Origin: Marinobacter alexandrii
GTDB lineage: Bacteria; Bacteroidota; Bacteroidia; Cytophagales; Cyclobacteriaceae
Reading direction: 5' to 3'
DNA length: 64,000 bases
Assembly (NCBI GenBank): GCA_039984955.1
Contig: JBDWTN010000005.1
Coordinates: forward strand, 620,001-684,000
A model generated the notes under the pieces. It ran no database searches and had not been told where the DNA came from. It saw nothing but the letters and a program-made list of their open reading frames with translations. Shown in pieces: positions 27,535-37,163 of the stretch; the stretch's first letter is position 1, and the number at the start of each line of letters is the position of its first letter. The position numbers and the translations under genes were made by a program.

Positions 27535-28470
27535 ATGCGTAAACTAATTCTTATCGCTTTGTTGGGCTTTTCGCTAGAAAGCTTTTCTCAAAAAAAATAC
27601 TTGATTCGAGAACTTCAAGTAGAAAATGAAAATGACGCCTACACACTTAACCTCAGCAGAGATCAATACTATAGCCAAGGACTAGCCATAAGATATCGGG
27701 TGTTGACTGATTCTACTAAATGGAAATCGGGCACAACGAAAGTCATCCGCTCATACGATTTGAATCATCGAATTTATAGCCCCAGACATTTGTTTTGGGA
27801 GAATGTTGAAGATATGGACAGGCCATATGCTGGTCAATTAGCCTTGGCTGCTTCGAATGAGTATTATTATTCTAAACAATCCTATTTAAAACTAAAACTT
27901 GAACTTGGCTGGATGGGACCAGCACTCAGAACAGGAGATCTACAATTCAACTGGCATAAAACTTTCGGTATGCAATTGCCATTAGGATGGCGATATGAAA
28001 TTAACAACGCACCTATCATCAATGCCTATGGAACTTATGCAAGTACGCTCGCAACCAGTAAATCAATCGACTTAATATCAGAATCCAATCTGGCATTTGG
28101 CACAACATTTACGCATGCCAGGCAAGAGTTCATGATGCGATTGGGAAACATCAGAACCATCGATTATTCTACGCAATACAATGGGGTACTGGGCATTGAA
28201 AATGATGGTCCTGGACAACATGAGTTTTATTTCTTTATCAGTCCCGGACTTGAATATGCAGCATACAATGCCACCATAGAAGGGAACTTAATAGGCGAAG
28301 AGTCTATCTACACAGAAACACGTGAACCATGGATTTTTCAGATGCGTGCAGGAGTCATGGCTAGCTGGACAAAATTTGATTTTGCCTTGCTTTACTACAG
28401 ACGTACCAAGGAAACTACCGAAGCTAGATTTCATAAGTACGTGGGCATTCGAATGAATCAGCGATTTTAA
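27535..28470 (+). CDS. LpxR-like outer-membrane lipid A 3'-O-deacylase family protein
   Basis: 311 residues from ATG 27535; the earlier in-frame ATG at 27484 lies within the CDF gene and adds no sensible N-terminus. Signal peptide ends at SLESFSQ. The first mature segment, LQVENENDAY then DQYYSQGLAIRY, matches the DUF2219/LpxR start, where Asn/Asp (END) and Ser/Thr of the active site lie. The remainder is a beta-barrel-like pattern of alternating residues that ends in aromatic Phe (MNQRF). Members remove acyl chains from lipid A; activity here is inferred. It begins 10 bases after the CDF stop. Confidence 0.75.
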   Translation: MRKLILIALLGFSLESFSQKKYLIRELQVENENDAYTLNLSRDQYYSQGLAIRYRVLTDSTKWKSGTTKVIRSYDLNHRIYSPRHLFWENVEDMDRPYAGQLALAASNEYYYSKQSYLKLKLELGWMGPALRTGDLQFNWHKTFGMQLPLGWRYEINNAPIINAYGTYASTLATSKSIDLISESNLAFGTTFTHARQEFMMRLGNIRTIDYSTQYNGVLGIENDGPGQHEFYFFISPGLEYAAYNATIEGNLIGEESIYTETREPWIFQMRAGVMASWTKFDFALLYYRRTKETTEARFHKYVGIRMNQRF

Positions 28471-28598
28471 TGTTCGACTATCAATAAATTCAAATTGATT
28501 CTTTGCTCTACGCTTATTACTTTTACTTACAGATACTAGTCTAGTCAAAAGGGAATGCTCACCAGCTACTTCCCTAGAATCGGTAACCAGTTATAGAG

Positions 28599-29765
28599 TT
28601 GAAAAAGTATCATTTTCTGTCATTACTGTTCCTTATTTTGTTTGGAACGAAGCTTTGTGCTCAAATAGCAACTATGCCATTTGAAATGCACAACAGTCAT
28701 ATCATTCTAAAATTTAAGGATGCTACTGGTGTAGATAGAAGTTTTGTATTTGATACGGGTGCTGAGTGTACCGTATTTGATGCGAAACTTGCTGAAAAAA
28801 TAGGCCTCAAACCAGATGGCCAGGTTACTGTAACCGGCGTGAGTGGTCGTCGTTCACTAGGTTATGTTTTAAATCAAAGCTTATTTCTATCTAAAGAAAT
28901 ATCGTTAAATAATATTCATTTTATTCTGTCTGATCTTTTACACATCGATCAGTCGTATGATGGGATCATCGGGTATGATTTACTTCAGAAATACATTGTG
29001 AAAATTGATTATATAAATCAAGAATTAGCATTCTTTGAAAGAGTTCAAGAGACCGATATTATGGAACACAAACCCATTGCATTTCAATTTTACAACGATA
29101 CTAAAATACCTCAGTTTAATGTATCGATGACTTTAGAGAATAATGAAAAATTTGAAGGCAATGTTCTTTTTGATACAGGAGCAGGGCTAACCATGAGGGT
29201 AGGAAAACCCTTTGCAGAGAAAAATGGATTGATTGAAAAAATTGGTAAAACTGTTACAACTAGTGGGTGGGGGTTAAATACGAATGCGGATCATATGCTC
29301 GCTACTATAAAGTCTATCGAGATAGACACCTTCAATCTCGGCTCAATGGTCGTAGAGATATCCACTGCTGATTCAGGTGTTTTTAGCGAAGGTGATTACT
29401 TAGGACTAGTTGGTAACTTAATAAGCTCAAGATTTGATATTATCATCGATTACAAGCATATGATGATTTATCTAAAGCCAAATGAACATTATCACAACCC
29501 ATTTCATTTTCCTGTAAGTGGTATAGAATTAAAAGAAGTGGAAACTGAGATTGTGGTCAGCAGTATTGTAGAAGAGTCTTTAGCATACCAAATGGGCTTG
29601 AGACAAGACGATCGTATTCTTTCGATTAATGAAAGTGATTCAAGCAATATCGACAACCTAAGAAAGATGCTAACAAAAGAAGGGGAAAAAGTAAAAATCA
29701 CGTTTTCAAAAAAAGAAGGTGAATCGGTAAATCAGATTGAGATAGTCCTTGCAAGAATGCTATAG
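28599..29765 (+). CDS. Exported retropepsin-like aspartic protease with PDZ domain
   Basis: 388 residues, TTG start: no ATG precedes the signal peptide (KKYHFLSLLFLILFGTKLCAQ). It is the same length and domain order as the gene at 11650: first lobe with FVFDTGAECTVF (Asp52), second lobe with LFDTGAGLTM (Asp192), shared DGIIGYDLL segment, and a C-terminal PDZ domain (about 300-385, LAYQMGLRQDDRILSIN). Both catalytic aspartates are present, unlike the paralogue. Probably a periplasmic or surface protease; substrates unknown. Nothing else is seen in the 128-base gap before it. Confidence 0.85.
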   Translation: MKKYHFLSLLFLILFGTKLCAQIATMPFEMHNSHIILKFKDATGVDRSFVFDTGAECTVFDAKLAEKIGLKPDGQVTVTGVSGRRSLGYVLNQSLFLSKEISLNNIHFILSDLLHIDQSYDGIIGYDLLQKYIVKIDYINQELAFFERVQETDIMEHKPIAFQFYNDTKIPQFNVSMTLENNEKFEGNVLFDTGAGLTMRVGKPFAEKNGLIEKIGKTVTTSGWGLNTNADHMLATIKSIEIDTFNLGSMVVEISTADSGVFSEGDYLGLVGNLISSRFDIIIDYKHMMIYLKPNEHYHNPFHFPVSGIELKEVETEIVVSSIVEESLAYQMGLRQDDRILSINESDSSNIDNLRKMLTKEGEKVKITFSKKEGESVNQIEIVLARML

Positions 29766-29799
29766 GTCACCTATCAACCTACAAGTTTGAAGTAGTTGG

Positions 29800-31344
29800 C
29801 TAATTCACATCAATCTTTTTCCCTGATGCATCGACTCCAGTACTTGATTTGAAGCCCGTAAGAATTGATCCCCACCAAAAATTAAACATTGACTTATTTT
29901 CAATTCGATGAAAATCAACTTTCCCAACTCTGAATTTATCAGATTCAAAATTATTATTACTGTCAACAATAAAAGTGTTCACAAAGAACCCCTTGATAGC
30001 ACTAAGAACTCCATCAGAGTCAGATTCTTGTTTTTCTAAAAAAGCAATTGACAAATCTTCGTAAGCAAACTTCATTTCTCCTGTCGAATGCTTATCTGTA
30101 TGCGTAAATTCAAATTCTAACATGCTAGACCCTCCGCTTTCAATTTCTACTACTGAAACATACTTGATCATCTTATTAAATACTGTCAAATCTATTGGAA
30201 GTAGTTTTCCCTTGATGTAGGTATTCGTAGACATCACATTATCAGGAAAAGAGACATCCAGGTAAAAAGGAGTTTTATCATATAGCTTGCATGTAGAAAT
30301 TAATCTCGGTGAGATGTTTTTTTCAAAACTGTATGAAGTAAAGTTTGTGATCATCGAGCTTAGTTCAGCAAATGAAACTTCACCTGGGCCTTTTTCTTTC
30401 TTTACAAACTCTTCATAGGTGATACTCCCGTTCTGTATTTGAATCGTATCAAATGAAAACGCAAACTCACTATTGGAAAGAACATCTCTCACCAATAGAG
30501 GTCTGTTCTCCTTAGGAAATGGAAGTCTCTTATCACGAAAAACATTTAATACAGGTTGATAAATAATCATCTCTCTAACTCTTGGTTGCTTCAAAAATGT
30601 TTTCGTATCAACTATATCTAGTGATACTGAATCAATGCTAGCATTGTACCAATCTACCTCATGTCCAACTTTAGTTCCTATCTCCAGTTTAGCCACTCTA
30701 CTTGTCAGTCTTATACTATCTATACTTAATGATGATTCGTCATATTTGAGGCTCGCTATATCAATTTCGTAAAGATCATTTTTCGTAAAAAAACGAGCAC
30801 TGTCTGCTTCTAAAAACTTTAGCTTATAAGGTATCTCTCGTGGCTTCCGAACATCTCTTGTGGTGAAGTCCACCATTGAAGCCACTAGTTTAGTTGAGAA
30901 AAGGAGACTATCTCTATTGTCAAGTATTGAAAAGAAACCATCTCTTACATCTATTGATTTAACAAGAAAATCAGGTATATCAGGCCCACTATTTTTCTTT
31001 GTCTCTACTGAACCCCTCTTTTCCGACTGAATGAGTTGGTAGCTAAGATCCATTCCTTCGATAAGGATCTCCTCGACAATAAATTGCTTGTTTCTAATAA
31101 GAGGAATTAACTCTAACCCTTTTAGCTTCAATAGATCAATTTCTCCAGTATACTTGTCCTTTTTACCCGTTAGATTGAAAATTTCTAAAGACCTACTAAA
31201 AACACGTACCTCTAACGAGTCATATGTGAGAAATGAAATAGACTGAATTTCACTTTCGATTTTATCCTCTAACCAACTACTCCCCCATAAAGTGGCGATA
31301 AAAACTGCCACCAGTATTAATCCAATCAATTGGAATTTACGCAT
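29800..31344 (-). CDS. AsmA-like envelope protein (DUF748-type), tentative
   Basis: 514 residues with one N-terminal membrane helix (about 6-22) and a long beta-rich extracytoplasmic part. The start SSWLEDKIESEIQSISF, then SLEVRVFSRSLEIFNL and LLKLKGLELIPLIRNKQFIVEEI, is the pattern of AsmA/YhdP-type proteins that form lipid-transport grooves between membranes. The later segment GSSMLEFEFTHTDKHSTGEMK fits this group. Assignment is by overall pattern, without a diagnostic motif. It is upstream of the barrel gene on the opposite side (31387), on the same strand, and the two may be unrelated. Confidence 0.5.
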   Translation of the reverse strand: MRKFQLIGLILVAVFIATLWGSSWLEDKIESEIQSISFLTYDSLEVRVFSRSLEIFNLTGKKDKYTGEIDLLKLKGLELIPLIRNKQFIVEEILIEGMDLSYQLIQSEKRGSVETKKNSGPDIPDFLVKSIDVRDGFFSILDNRDSLLFSTKLVASMVDFTTRDVRKPREIPYKLKFLEADSARFFTKNDLYEIDIASLKYDESSLSIDSIRLTSRVAKLEIGTKVGHEVDWYNASIDSVSLDIVDTKTFLKQPRVREMIIYQPVLNVFRDKRLPFPKENRPLLVRDVLSNSEFAFSFDTIQIQNGSITYEEFVKKEKGPGEVSFAELSSMITNFTSYSFEKNISPRLISTCKLYDKTPFYLDVSFPDNVMSTNTYIKGKLLPIDLTVFNKMIKYVSVVEIESGGSSMLEFEFTHTDKHSTGEMKFAYEDLSIAFLEKQESDSDGVLSAIKGFFVNTFIVDSNNNFESDKFRVGKVDFHRIENKSMFNFWWGSILTGFKSSTGVDASGKKIDVN

Positions 31345-31386
31345 GCGACTAATATATCCATTAAAGACTTACTTGCATCAGCTTTA

Positions 31387-32115
31387 TCAGAAATAGTAGT
31401 TAAGGGTGAATATTTTATCGAAAGTAAATTGGTTTACTAAATTAAGACCGGCAGTTGAAACATTTCCCTCTCCTTTAGTAAACTCATCATTTCTAATGTC
31501 TCTTCTCTCAAAATTTTGATGCCGATAAGAAACAGAAACTCTTAACAGGTTTGTTTCAATGGATAACTTAGAAAATAGGAAATAGTATAAGCCTACTCTC
31601 GCATCTACGGAAACCTCATTTGATTCCTCTCCAAATACTTCATGACGGTCACCTTGACTATCATCAAATATTGTTCTAGTCGACTCACTTTTGGAAGTAT
31701 ATCTAGTGAAATCTATTCCTGACTCTAAGAATAGACCAAAATTATCATTGGATCGATAGTACCTCCTCAAAAAACCTCCCACTCCAATAGAGTTGGACTT
31801 AAATTCATTTCTCCGAATATCAAATTCGTCCTCATCTATATTCAGATTGTTTCTGGTGGCTATATTCAAACGTAAACCAACCATAACATCATCCTTATAA
31901 AGCCTTCCGTAATACGGCGAAAAGGAGAAAAATTTATTGGTTTGCTCATCATTATAGATGTTACTAATCAGGTTATAAGGAGAATCCTTTTCTGCCTCTC
32001 GATGGTTAAATGTCATCCCTCCTCCCAGAATTCGATTACCTTCATTCAATGCATCTTGACCAAAGGTTAAAAAACTTAAGAATAGAAGAACGATAGTTGG
32101 TGAGATTGCTTTCAT
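31387..32115 (-). CDS. Outer-membrane beta-barrel protein
   Basis: 242 residues: signal peptide ending SFLTFGQ, then about eight amphipathic strands, and a last strand ending LNYYF with a terminal aromatic, the usual outer-membrane insertion signal. No pore or receptor motif. It resembles small OmpA-like or porin-like barrels widespread in Bacteroidota; function unknown. It is divergent from the GNAT-nitrilase gene over 93 bases. Confidence 0.7.
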   Translation of the reverse strand: MKAISPTIVLLFLSFLTFGQDALNEGNRILGGGMTFNHREAEKDSPYNLISNIYNDEQTNKFFSFSPYYGRLYKDDVMVGLRLNIATRNNLNIDEDEFDIRRNEFKSNSIGVGGFLRRYYRSNDNFGLFLESGIDFTRYTSKSESTRTIFDDSQGDRHEVFGEESNEVSVDARVGLYYFLFSKLSIETNLLRVSVSYRHQNFERRDIRNDEFTKGEGNVSTAGLNLVNQFTFDKIFTLNYYF

Positions 32116-32208
32116 AAAATTTAGATTTCTGACCAGTTATCCAAAAACCAGGCCATCGAGAAGTCTTAGCCTAGGAAAATTAAAATATAAGCTCCTTACA
32201 TTTACATC

Positions 32209-33735
32209 ATGGGGAATATTGACATTGACAATGTAGAGTTGACCTACTTGAATCTGAACGATTATCAGGAATTGAAAAAAGCCATGATTGAATCGTACCA
32301 AAAGGTTGAAGATAACTATTGGGAGAAGCACGAAATAGCCAAGTTGATAAACCTTTTTCCTGAAGGACAGGTAGTCATTAAGGTTAATGGTCAGATGGCG
32401 GGATGCGCTCTTTCCTTGATTACCAAAAACACATTGGCTCAAAGACGCCATACTTACAGGCAAATCACTGGAAATTATACATTCAACACACATGATCCTC
32501 AGGGGGATGTTCTCTACGGAGTGGACCTTTTCATCAAGCCAGAATTTCGCGGTTTAAGACTCGGAAGAAGACTTTATGATTATCGGAAAGAATTGTGTGA
32601 GCGAATGAATTTGCAAAGCATCGCATTTGGAGGTCGTATACCTAATTATCATAAATATGCTGATGATTTAACCCCACGACAATATATAGATAAGGTTAAG
32701 AAAAAAGAGGTAGAAGATCCCGTTCTTAACTTTCAAATCAACAATGACTTTCATGTTTCCAAAATACTGAAGGGGTATCTTGAAGGTGACAAAGAATCCA
32801 AAGATTATGCTGTTCTGCTCGAATGGGATAATATCTACTTTGAAGAAGAAACCGACAAAGCAAGCTCTATCAAACGTGTCGTTAGACTCGGATTGATACA
32901 ATGGCAAATGAGATCTTATCGAGGACTTGACGAACTCATGCAGCAAGCTGAATATTTCATCGATGCTGTTTCAGACTACCGATCAGACTTTGCACTTTTT
33001 CCAGAGTTTTTCAACGCTCCACTGATGGCAGAGGATAATCATTTATCTGAACCAGATGCTATCAGAGAATTGGCTAAGCATACTGATGAAATCGTCAATC
33101 GTTTTTCTCGGTTGGCAATTTCGTACAACATCAATATCATAACAGGCAGCATGCCTGAAATTCAACATGATAGACTTTATAATGTTGGATACCTATGCCG
33201 CAGAGACGGGTCAACTGAACGATACGAAAAACTTCATGTAACACCGGACGAATCGAAAATCTGGGGTATGGAAGGAGGAAAAACATTACAGACATTCGAT
33301 ACTGACTGTGGAAAAATAGGCGTTCTCATATGCTACGATGTAGAGTTTCCTGAACTGAGTCGTTTATTGGCCGATGAAGAAATGGACATTTTATTCGTCC
33401 CCTTTCTTACGGATACACAAAATGGATATTCCAGAGTAAGAAACTGCGCACAGGCCAGAGCCATTGAAAATGAATGTTATGTAGCCATTGCAGGAAGTGT
33501 TGGCAACTTGCCTAATGTCCACAACATGGATATTCAGTTTGCCCAATCCATGGTATTTACGCCATGTGATTTTGCATTTCCAACGAATGGAATCAAAGCA
33601 GAAGCTACGCCAAACACCGAAATGATTCTCATCGCTGATGTGGATGTGGATGACCTAAGAGAGCTTCATATGTTTGGCAGTGTGAACAACCTAAAGGATC
33701 GTCGTAAGGACGTTTATGAGTTAAAGAAGAGATAG
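32209..33735 (+). CDS. GNAT acetyltransferase fused to carbon-nitrogen hydrolase
   Basis: 508 residues with two enzymatic domains. N-terminal GNAT fold (about 1-190): acetyl-CoA loop RGLRLGRRLYDYRKEL. C-terminal nitrilase-superfamily domain (about 222-505) with the Glu-Lys-Cys triad: FPEFF (Glu near 265), YEKLHVTPDE (Lys near 340), and LICYDVEFPEL (Cys near 374). The fusion is known in Bacteroidota and others as a bifunctional GNAT/carbon-nitrogen hydrolase; the joint substrate is not established. All three triad residues are present, so amidase or amidohydrolase activity is likely. Confidence 0.85.
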   Translation: MGNIDIDNVELTYLNLNDYQELKKAMIESYQKVEDNYWEKHEIAKLINLFPEGQVVIKVNGQMAGCALSLITKNTLAQRRHTYRQITGNYTFNTHDPQGDVLYGVDLFIKPEFRGLRLGRRLYDYRKELCERMNLQSIAFGGRIPNYHKYADDLTPRQYIDKVKKKEVEDPVLNFQINNDFHVSKILKGYLEGDKESKDYAVLLEWDNIYFEEETDKASSIKRVVRLGLIQWQMRSYRGLDELMQQAEYFIDAVSDYRSDFALFPEFFNAPLMAEDNHLSEPDAIRELAKHTDEIVNRFSRLAISYNINIITGSMPEIQHDRLYNVGYLCRRDGSTERYEKLHVTPDESKIWGMEGGKTLQTFDTDCGKIGVLICYDVEFPELSRLLADEEMDILFVPFLTDTQNGYSRVRNCAQARAIENECYVAIAGSVGNLPNVHNMDIQFAQSMVFTPCDFAFPTNGIKAEATPNTEMILIADVDVDDLRELHMFGSVNNLKDRRKDVYELKKR

Positions 33736-33818
33736 TTACTACTTTAAAATTCTTGCTTAGACTTAGGGGTTTACGGCAGCTTTAGCAACTAATATCTAAA
33801 TCGACCAAATCCTTTATC

Positions 33819-34583
33819 ATGTTAAAAAACATACTTCTTTTGCTTGTTATAGCTATGCCTTTTTTCTCACAAAGCCAGTATACGCAAAATATTGATTCAT
33901 TGAAAAGAAAAGAAATAAAAAGATTGATTTTAAATCAAGATAATAGTCATAAAGCCAAGACCCATCTGCAGAAATTTCAATCTCGAAAACTAACTGGCGG
34001 AACACTTATGGCCTTAGGGGCAGCAATTTTGATCTCTGCCTCTAAAATAGAAGGTCCTGATAATCATGAAGCTAACATAGGAGCCATCTATACTGGTCTC
34101 TTGGGGACAATCGTATCAGCTACAGGTCTTGGCATTTATATTTCAGCATCTGACCAATATGAAAAAGCTATAGAGCACTATACTTTTAAGGGACCTGAAT
34201 CATTAGCGGAAATACAAGACAAACTAAAAAATTATCAACCATTAGAGCTTAATGATCAAAATCTAAGTTCAGAGGTAAGAGTTCCGTTATTGAAATATCA
34301 GGAATCAAGAAAAGCATCAAATGTATCATTCATCATCTCAGCAAGTGCACTAGCAGCAGGAATCATCCTACAGGAGTTTGAAGTCGGTACAAAAGTTCCA
34401 AATATGATGTACAGTGCTTCTGGAGCAGCAGCCAGTTTTGGAATCATTACAGGAGTTGCATCTATGAGTCAGTATGATAACGCAAAAAAAGCCTATTTAA
34501 AACAACTTGAAAATGAAACGTCAGCTAACCACGACTTTCAGATTAGGAACGGTAGTCAAATATATAATTCTATATATAGATAA
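33819..34583 (+). CDS. Hypothetical exported membrane protein
   Basis: 254 residues. Signal peptide (MLKNILLLLVIAMPFFSQSQ), then a helical segment, and two pairs of Ala/Gly-rich hydrophobic helices: GGTLMALGAAILISA with GAIYTGLLGTIVSATGLGIYIS, and FIISASALAAGIIL with AASFGIITGVASM. The two pairs look like an internal duplication, each preceded by a basic linker. I do not recognise a family. It is convergent with surE and separated from it by one base. Confidence 0.6.
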   Translation: MLKNILLLLVIAMPFFSQSQYTQNIDSLKRKEIKRLILNQDNSHKAKTHLQKFQSRKLTGGTLMALGAAILISASKIEGPDNHEANIGAIYTGLLGTIVSATGLGIYISASDQYEKAIEHYTFKGPESLAEIQDKLKNYQPLELNDQNLSSEVRVPLLKYQESRKASNVSFIISASALAAGIILQEFEVGTKVPNMMYSASGAAASFGIITGVASMSQYDNAKKAYLKQLENETSANHDFQIRNGSQIYNSIYR

Positions 34584-34584
34584 A

Positions 34585-35361
34585 TCAATTATTTAAATCC
34601 CACATCTCATTGATTTGAGAAATAGCATGATGACCTGTCATATCAAACTGACAAGGCACGATTGAGATATAGTTATTAGCTAAAGCCCACTCGTCATTGT
34701 CCTCTCCTTTATCATGATTAACAAAGTTCCCAACCATCCAAAAGTAAGTTCGACCATAGGGGTCTTTTCTTTCATCAAAATCCTCTTCCCAATTGGCATT
34801 GGCCTGACGACAAACTTTTATTCCTCTAATAGGCTCTTTTTGGTGAACAGGAAAGTTCACATTCAAAGCAATTCCTTTTGGAATTCCATTCTTTAAAGCT
34901 TCTTCCACAACCTTTCGAAGGTACTCATCTATATGATCCATATTAGCAGATGGATCATAATCACACAGTGAGAATCCAATGGACGGAACTCCCTCAATTG
35001 CCCCTTCAATTGCCGCACTCATAGTACCAGAGTATAGCACGCTTATTGAACTATTGCTTCCATGATTAACTCCAGAAACAATCAAATCTATTTTTCTATC
35101 TTTTAAAGCATAGTGCTTAGCTAGCTTGATACAGTCAGCAGGTGTGCCACTACACTCATAAGCTTCAATATCTCCAAACAGATCATTTTTAGTCAACTTG
35201 AGTGTATCGCCAACAGTTATGGCGTGTCCCATGCCGGATTGTGGACTATCTGGTGCCACCACCACAACCTCTCCTAGTTCTTTTACTATATTAATAAGCT
35301 TTCGTATCCCGCGTGAGGTGATACCGTCATCATTACAAACCAGAATAAGAGGTTTAGCCAT
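34585..35361 (-). CDS. surE: 5'/3'-nucleotidase SurE
   Basis: Metal-dependent phosphatase that removes phosphate from nucleoside monophosphates; role in survival under stress. 258 residues. Motifs: LVCNDDGITSRGIRKL (Asp8/Asp9 metal ligands), VVAPDSPQSGMGHAIT (Ser/Asn loop), SGTPADCIKLA, IVSGVNHGSN (Asn metal ligand) and YSGTMSAAIEGAIEG. Complete and likely active. It is the last gene of the dnaG-ribBA-hypothetical run, with a 3-base gap from the preceding gene. Confidence 0.95.
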   Translation of the reverse strand: MAKPLILVCNDDGITSRGIRKLINIVKELGEVVVVAPDSPQSGMGHAITVGDTLKLTKNDLFGDIEAYECSGTPADCIKLAKHYALKDRKIDLIVSGVNHGSNSSISVLYSGTMSAAIEGAIEGVPSIGFSLCDYDPSANMDHIDEYLRKVVEEALKNGIPKGIALNVNFPVHQKEPIRGIKVCRQANANWEEDFDERKDPYGRTYFWMVGNFVNHDKGEDNDEWALANNYISIVPCQFDMTGHHAISQINEMWDLNN

Positions 35362-35364
35362 ATG

Positions 35365-35967
35365 TTAGATAGAGTTATAAAATGAGGTTATACGAACCAA
35401 ATCGGGCATCTCGTCCGTATTTAATCTATTGTCTTTGATAAATTTCTTAACATCAGAGCCCTTCTTCGACATGAAATTAAGAAGGTCCTTTCTTTTACCA
35501 TTAAAGTACGTGATTTTCCCTTTGTCATCTAAAAAGTAGAACGTATACTTTACAATGACTTGTGTAGCATTTCCACCACCCCAGTAAGCCGTAGAGCTAT
35601 TGACCGTCTGACTTATCAATCGCTCTCGTGTCATCAAAGAAATCTTTCCCTCATAGACTAATTCAAAAAATACAGGAATTTTATAATCAAAATTGACCGT
35701 ATAGGGAAGGGAATAAAACTGTCGATAGTTATTGAGTATGTTATCGAATATTTCAAAGTAGAATACTTTATGACTCGAAAATGATTTAGTCTTTCCCTTA
35801 TAGATTACCGTCAGAATATTGGCATCCATGTCATACTTCAAATCACCCTTGATTGTATCCCGCTCATTGGTAATCATAAAACCTTCATGAAATACTTCTG
35901 AGGAGAATTGTTGACCAACCAGCGTAATTGTGATGTTAAATAATAAAAATGCGAGAAAGTGTCTCAT
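35365..35967 (-). CDS. Hypothetical exported protein
   Basis: 200 residues, signal peptide ending LVGQQ, then a mostly beta protein: [18 protein letters not shown] followed by paired strands, including [15 protein letters not shown]. Similar exported proteins of about 200 residues are common in Bacteroidota and have no known function. Its ATG overlaps the ribBA stop (ATGA), and surE begins 3 bases after it, so it is translated from the dnaG-ribBA-surE operon. Confidence 0.65.
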   Translation of the reverse strand: MRHFLAFLLFNITITLVGQQFSSEVFHEGFMITNERDTIKGDLKYDMDANILTVIYKGKTKSFSSHKVFYFEIFDNILNNYRQFYSLPYTVNFDYKIPVFFELVYEGKISLMTRERLISQTVNSSTAYWGGGNATQVIVKYTFYFLDDKGKITYFNGKRKDLLNFMSKKGSDVKKFIKDNRLNTDEMPDLVRITSFYNSI

Positions 35968-37163
35968 CTCAATATTTCGTGTCCTAATTTATCTCTTTTA
36001 GTTTCTAGGTACTTCTGATTATGCTTATTAGGTGCTATCTCGATTCCGATATTTTCTACAATTTCCAAGCCATACCCCATCAAACCTACCCGTTTTTTAG
36101 GATTATTTGTAATCAATTTTAACTTGGTGACACCCAATTTTCGAAGAATTTGAGCACCGACTCCATAATCTCGTTGATCTGACTTAAACCCTAGCTCAAG
36201 GTTTGCTTCTACGGTATCTCTACCTTCTTCTTGCAATTTATATGCTTTGAGCTTGTTAAGTAACCCAATACCTCTGCCCTCTTGGTTCATGTAAAGCACC
36301 ACTCCCTTTCCAGCATCCTCAACCATCTTCATAGCTCCATGCAATTGGCCTCCACAATCGCACCTGCAAGACCCAAATATATCTCCAGTCATACAAGAGC
36401 TATGCACTCTCACTAATATAGGCTCATCCTTTTCCCATGTTCCTTTAACAAGAGCAAGGTGTTGTTCCTCAGTGTTTTCTTGCTTGAATGATTTTAGTTG
36501 AAAATCTCCCCAATTGGTAGGCATTTTGACTTCTATCTCCTCTTCTACCATTGATTCTTTTTTCATCCGGTACTCAATCAAATCTGCAATTGAGACTAGT
36601 TTCAAATCGAACTTGTCTGCAATTTCCCTACAATCTGGAAGACGCGCCATGGTTCCATCATCTTTCAAAATTTCCACCAACACACCTCCAGGTGTCAAAC
36701 CCGCTAATCTGGAAAAATCTACAGCCGCTTCCGTATGACCAGCTCTCCTAAGCACCCCACCTTGTTTCGCCTTTAGCGGGAAAATATGCCCGGGACGCCC
36801 CAAGTCTTCAGGTGTTGTTTTCGGGTTGACTAAGGCCTGAATGGTTTTCGCTCTGTCCGAAGTAGAAATTCCTGTGGTTGTTCCATGTCCAATCAAATCA
36901 ACAGACACAGTAAATGGAGTCTCAAAAGTTGCTGTGTTCTTACCTACCATCAAGTCCAAGTTGAGTTCAGAGCACCTGTCTTCGAGTATTGAAGCACATA
37001 TTAGCCCTCTACCCTCCTTAGACATAAAGTTGATGATATCTGGAGTAACCTTTTCTGCTGCGCAGATAAAGTCCCCTTCATTCTCTCTGTCTTCATCATC
37101 CACTACGATGATCACCTCACCATTTTTAATAGCCTCTATGGCCTCTTCTATTTTATCAAGCAT
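35964..37163 (-). CDS. ribBA: Bifunctional 3,4-dihydroxy-2-butanone-4-phosphate synthase / GTP cyclohydrolase II
   Basis: Supplies both precursors of riboflavin. 399 residues. RibB domain (1-200): [18 protein letters not shown] (metal/substrate loop), [33 protein letters not shown]. RibA domain (about 205-399): [20 protein letters not shown] with three zinc-binding cysteines, [13 protein letters not shown], and the catalytic DYGVGAQIL loop. Standard length, no missing residue. The start ATG immediately follows the dnaG stop (TAAATG). No FMN riboswitch is present upstream since the gene abuts dnaG. Confidence 0.95.
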   Translation of the reverse strand: MLDKIEEAIEAIKNGEVIIVVDDEDRENEGDFICAAEKVTPDIINFMSKEGRGLICASILEDRCSELNLDLMVGKNTATFETPFTVSVDLIGHGTTTGISTSDRAKTIQALVNPKTTPEDLGRPGHIFPLKAKQGGVLRRAGHTEAAVDFSRLAGLTPGGVLVEILKDDGTMARLPDCREIADKFDLKLVSIADLIEYRMKKESMVEEEIEVKMPTNWGDFQLKSFKQENTEEQHLALVKGTWEKDEPILVRVHSSCMTGDIFGSCRCDCGGQLHGAMKMVEDAGKGVVLYMNQEGRGIGLLNKLKAYKLQEEGRDTVEANLELGFKSDQRDYGVGAQILRKLGVTKLKLITNNPKKRVGLMGYGLEIVENIGIEIAPNKHNQKYLETKRDKLGHEILR

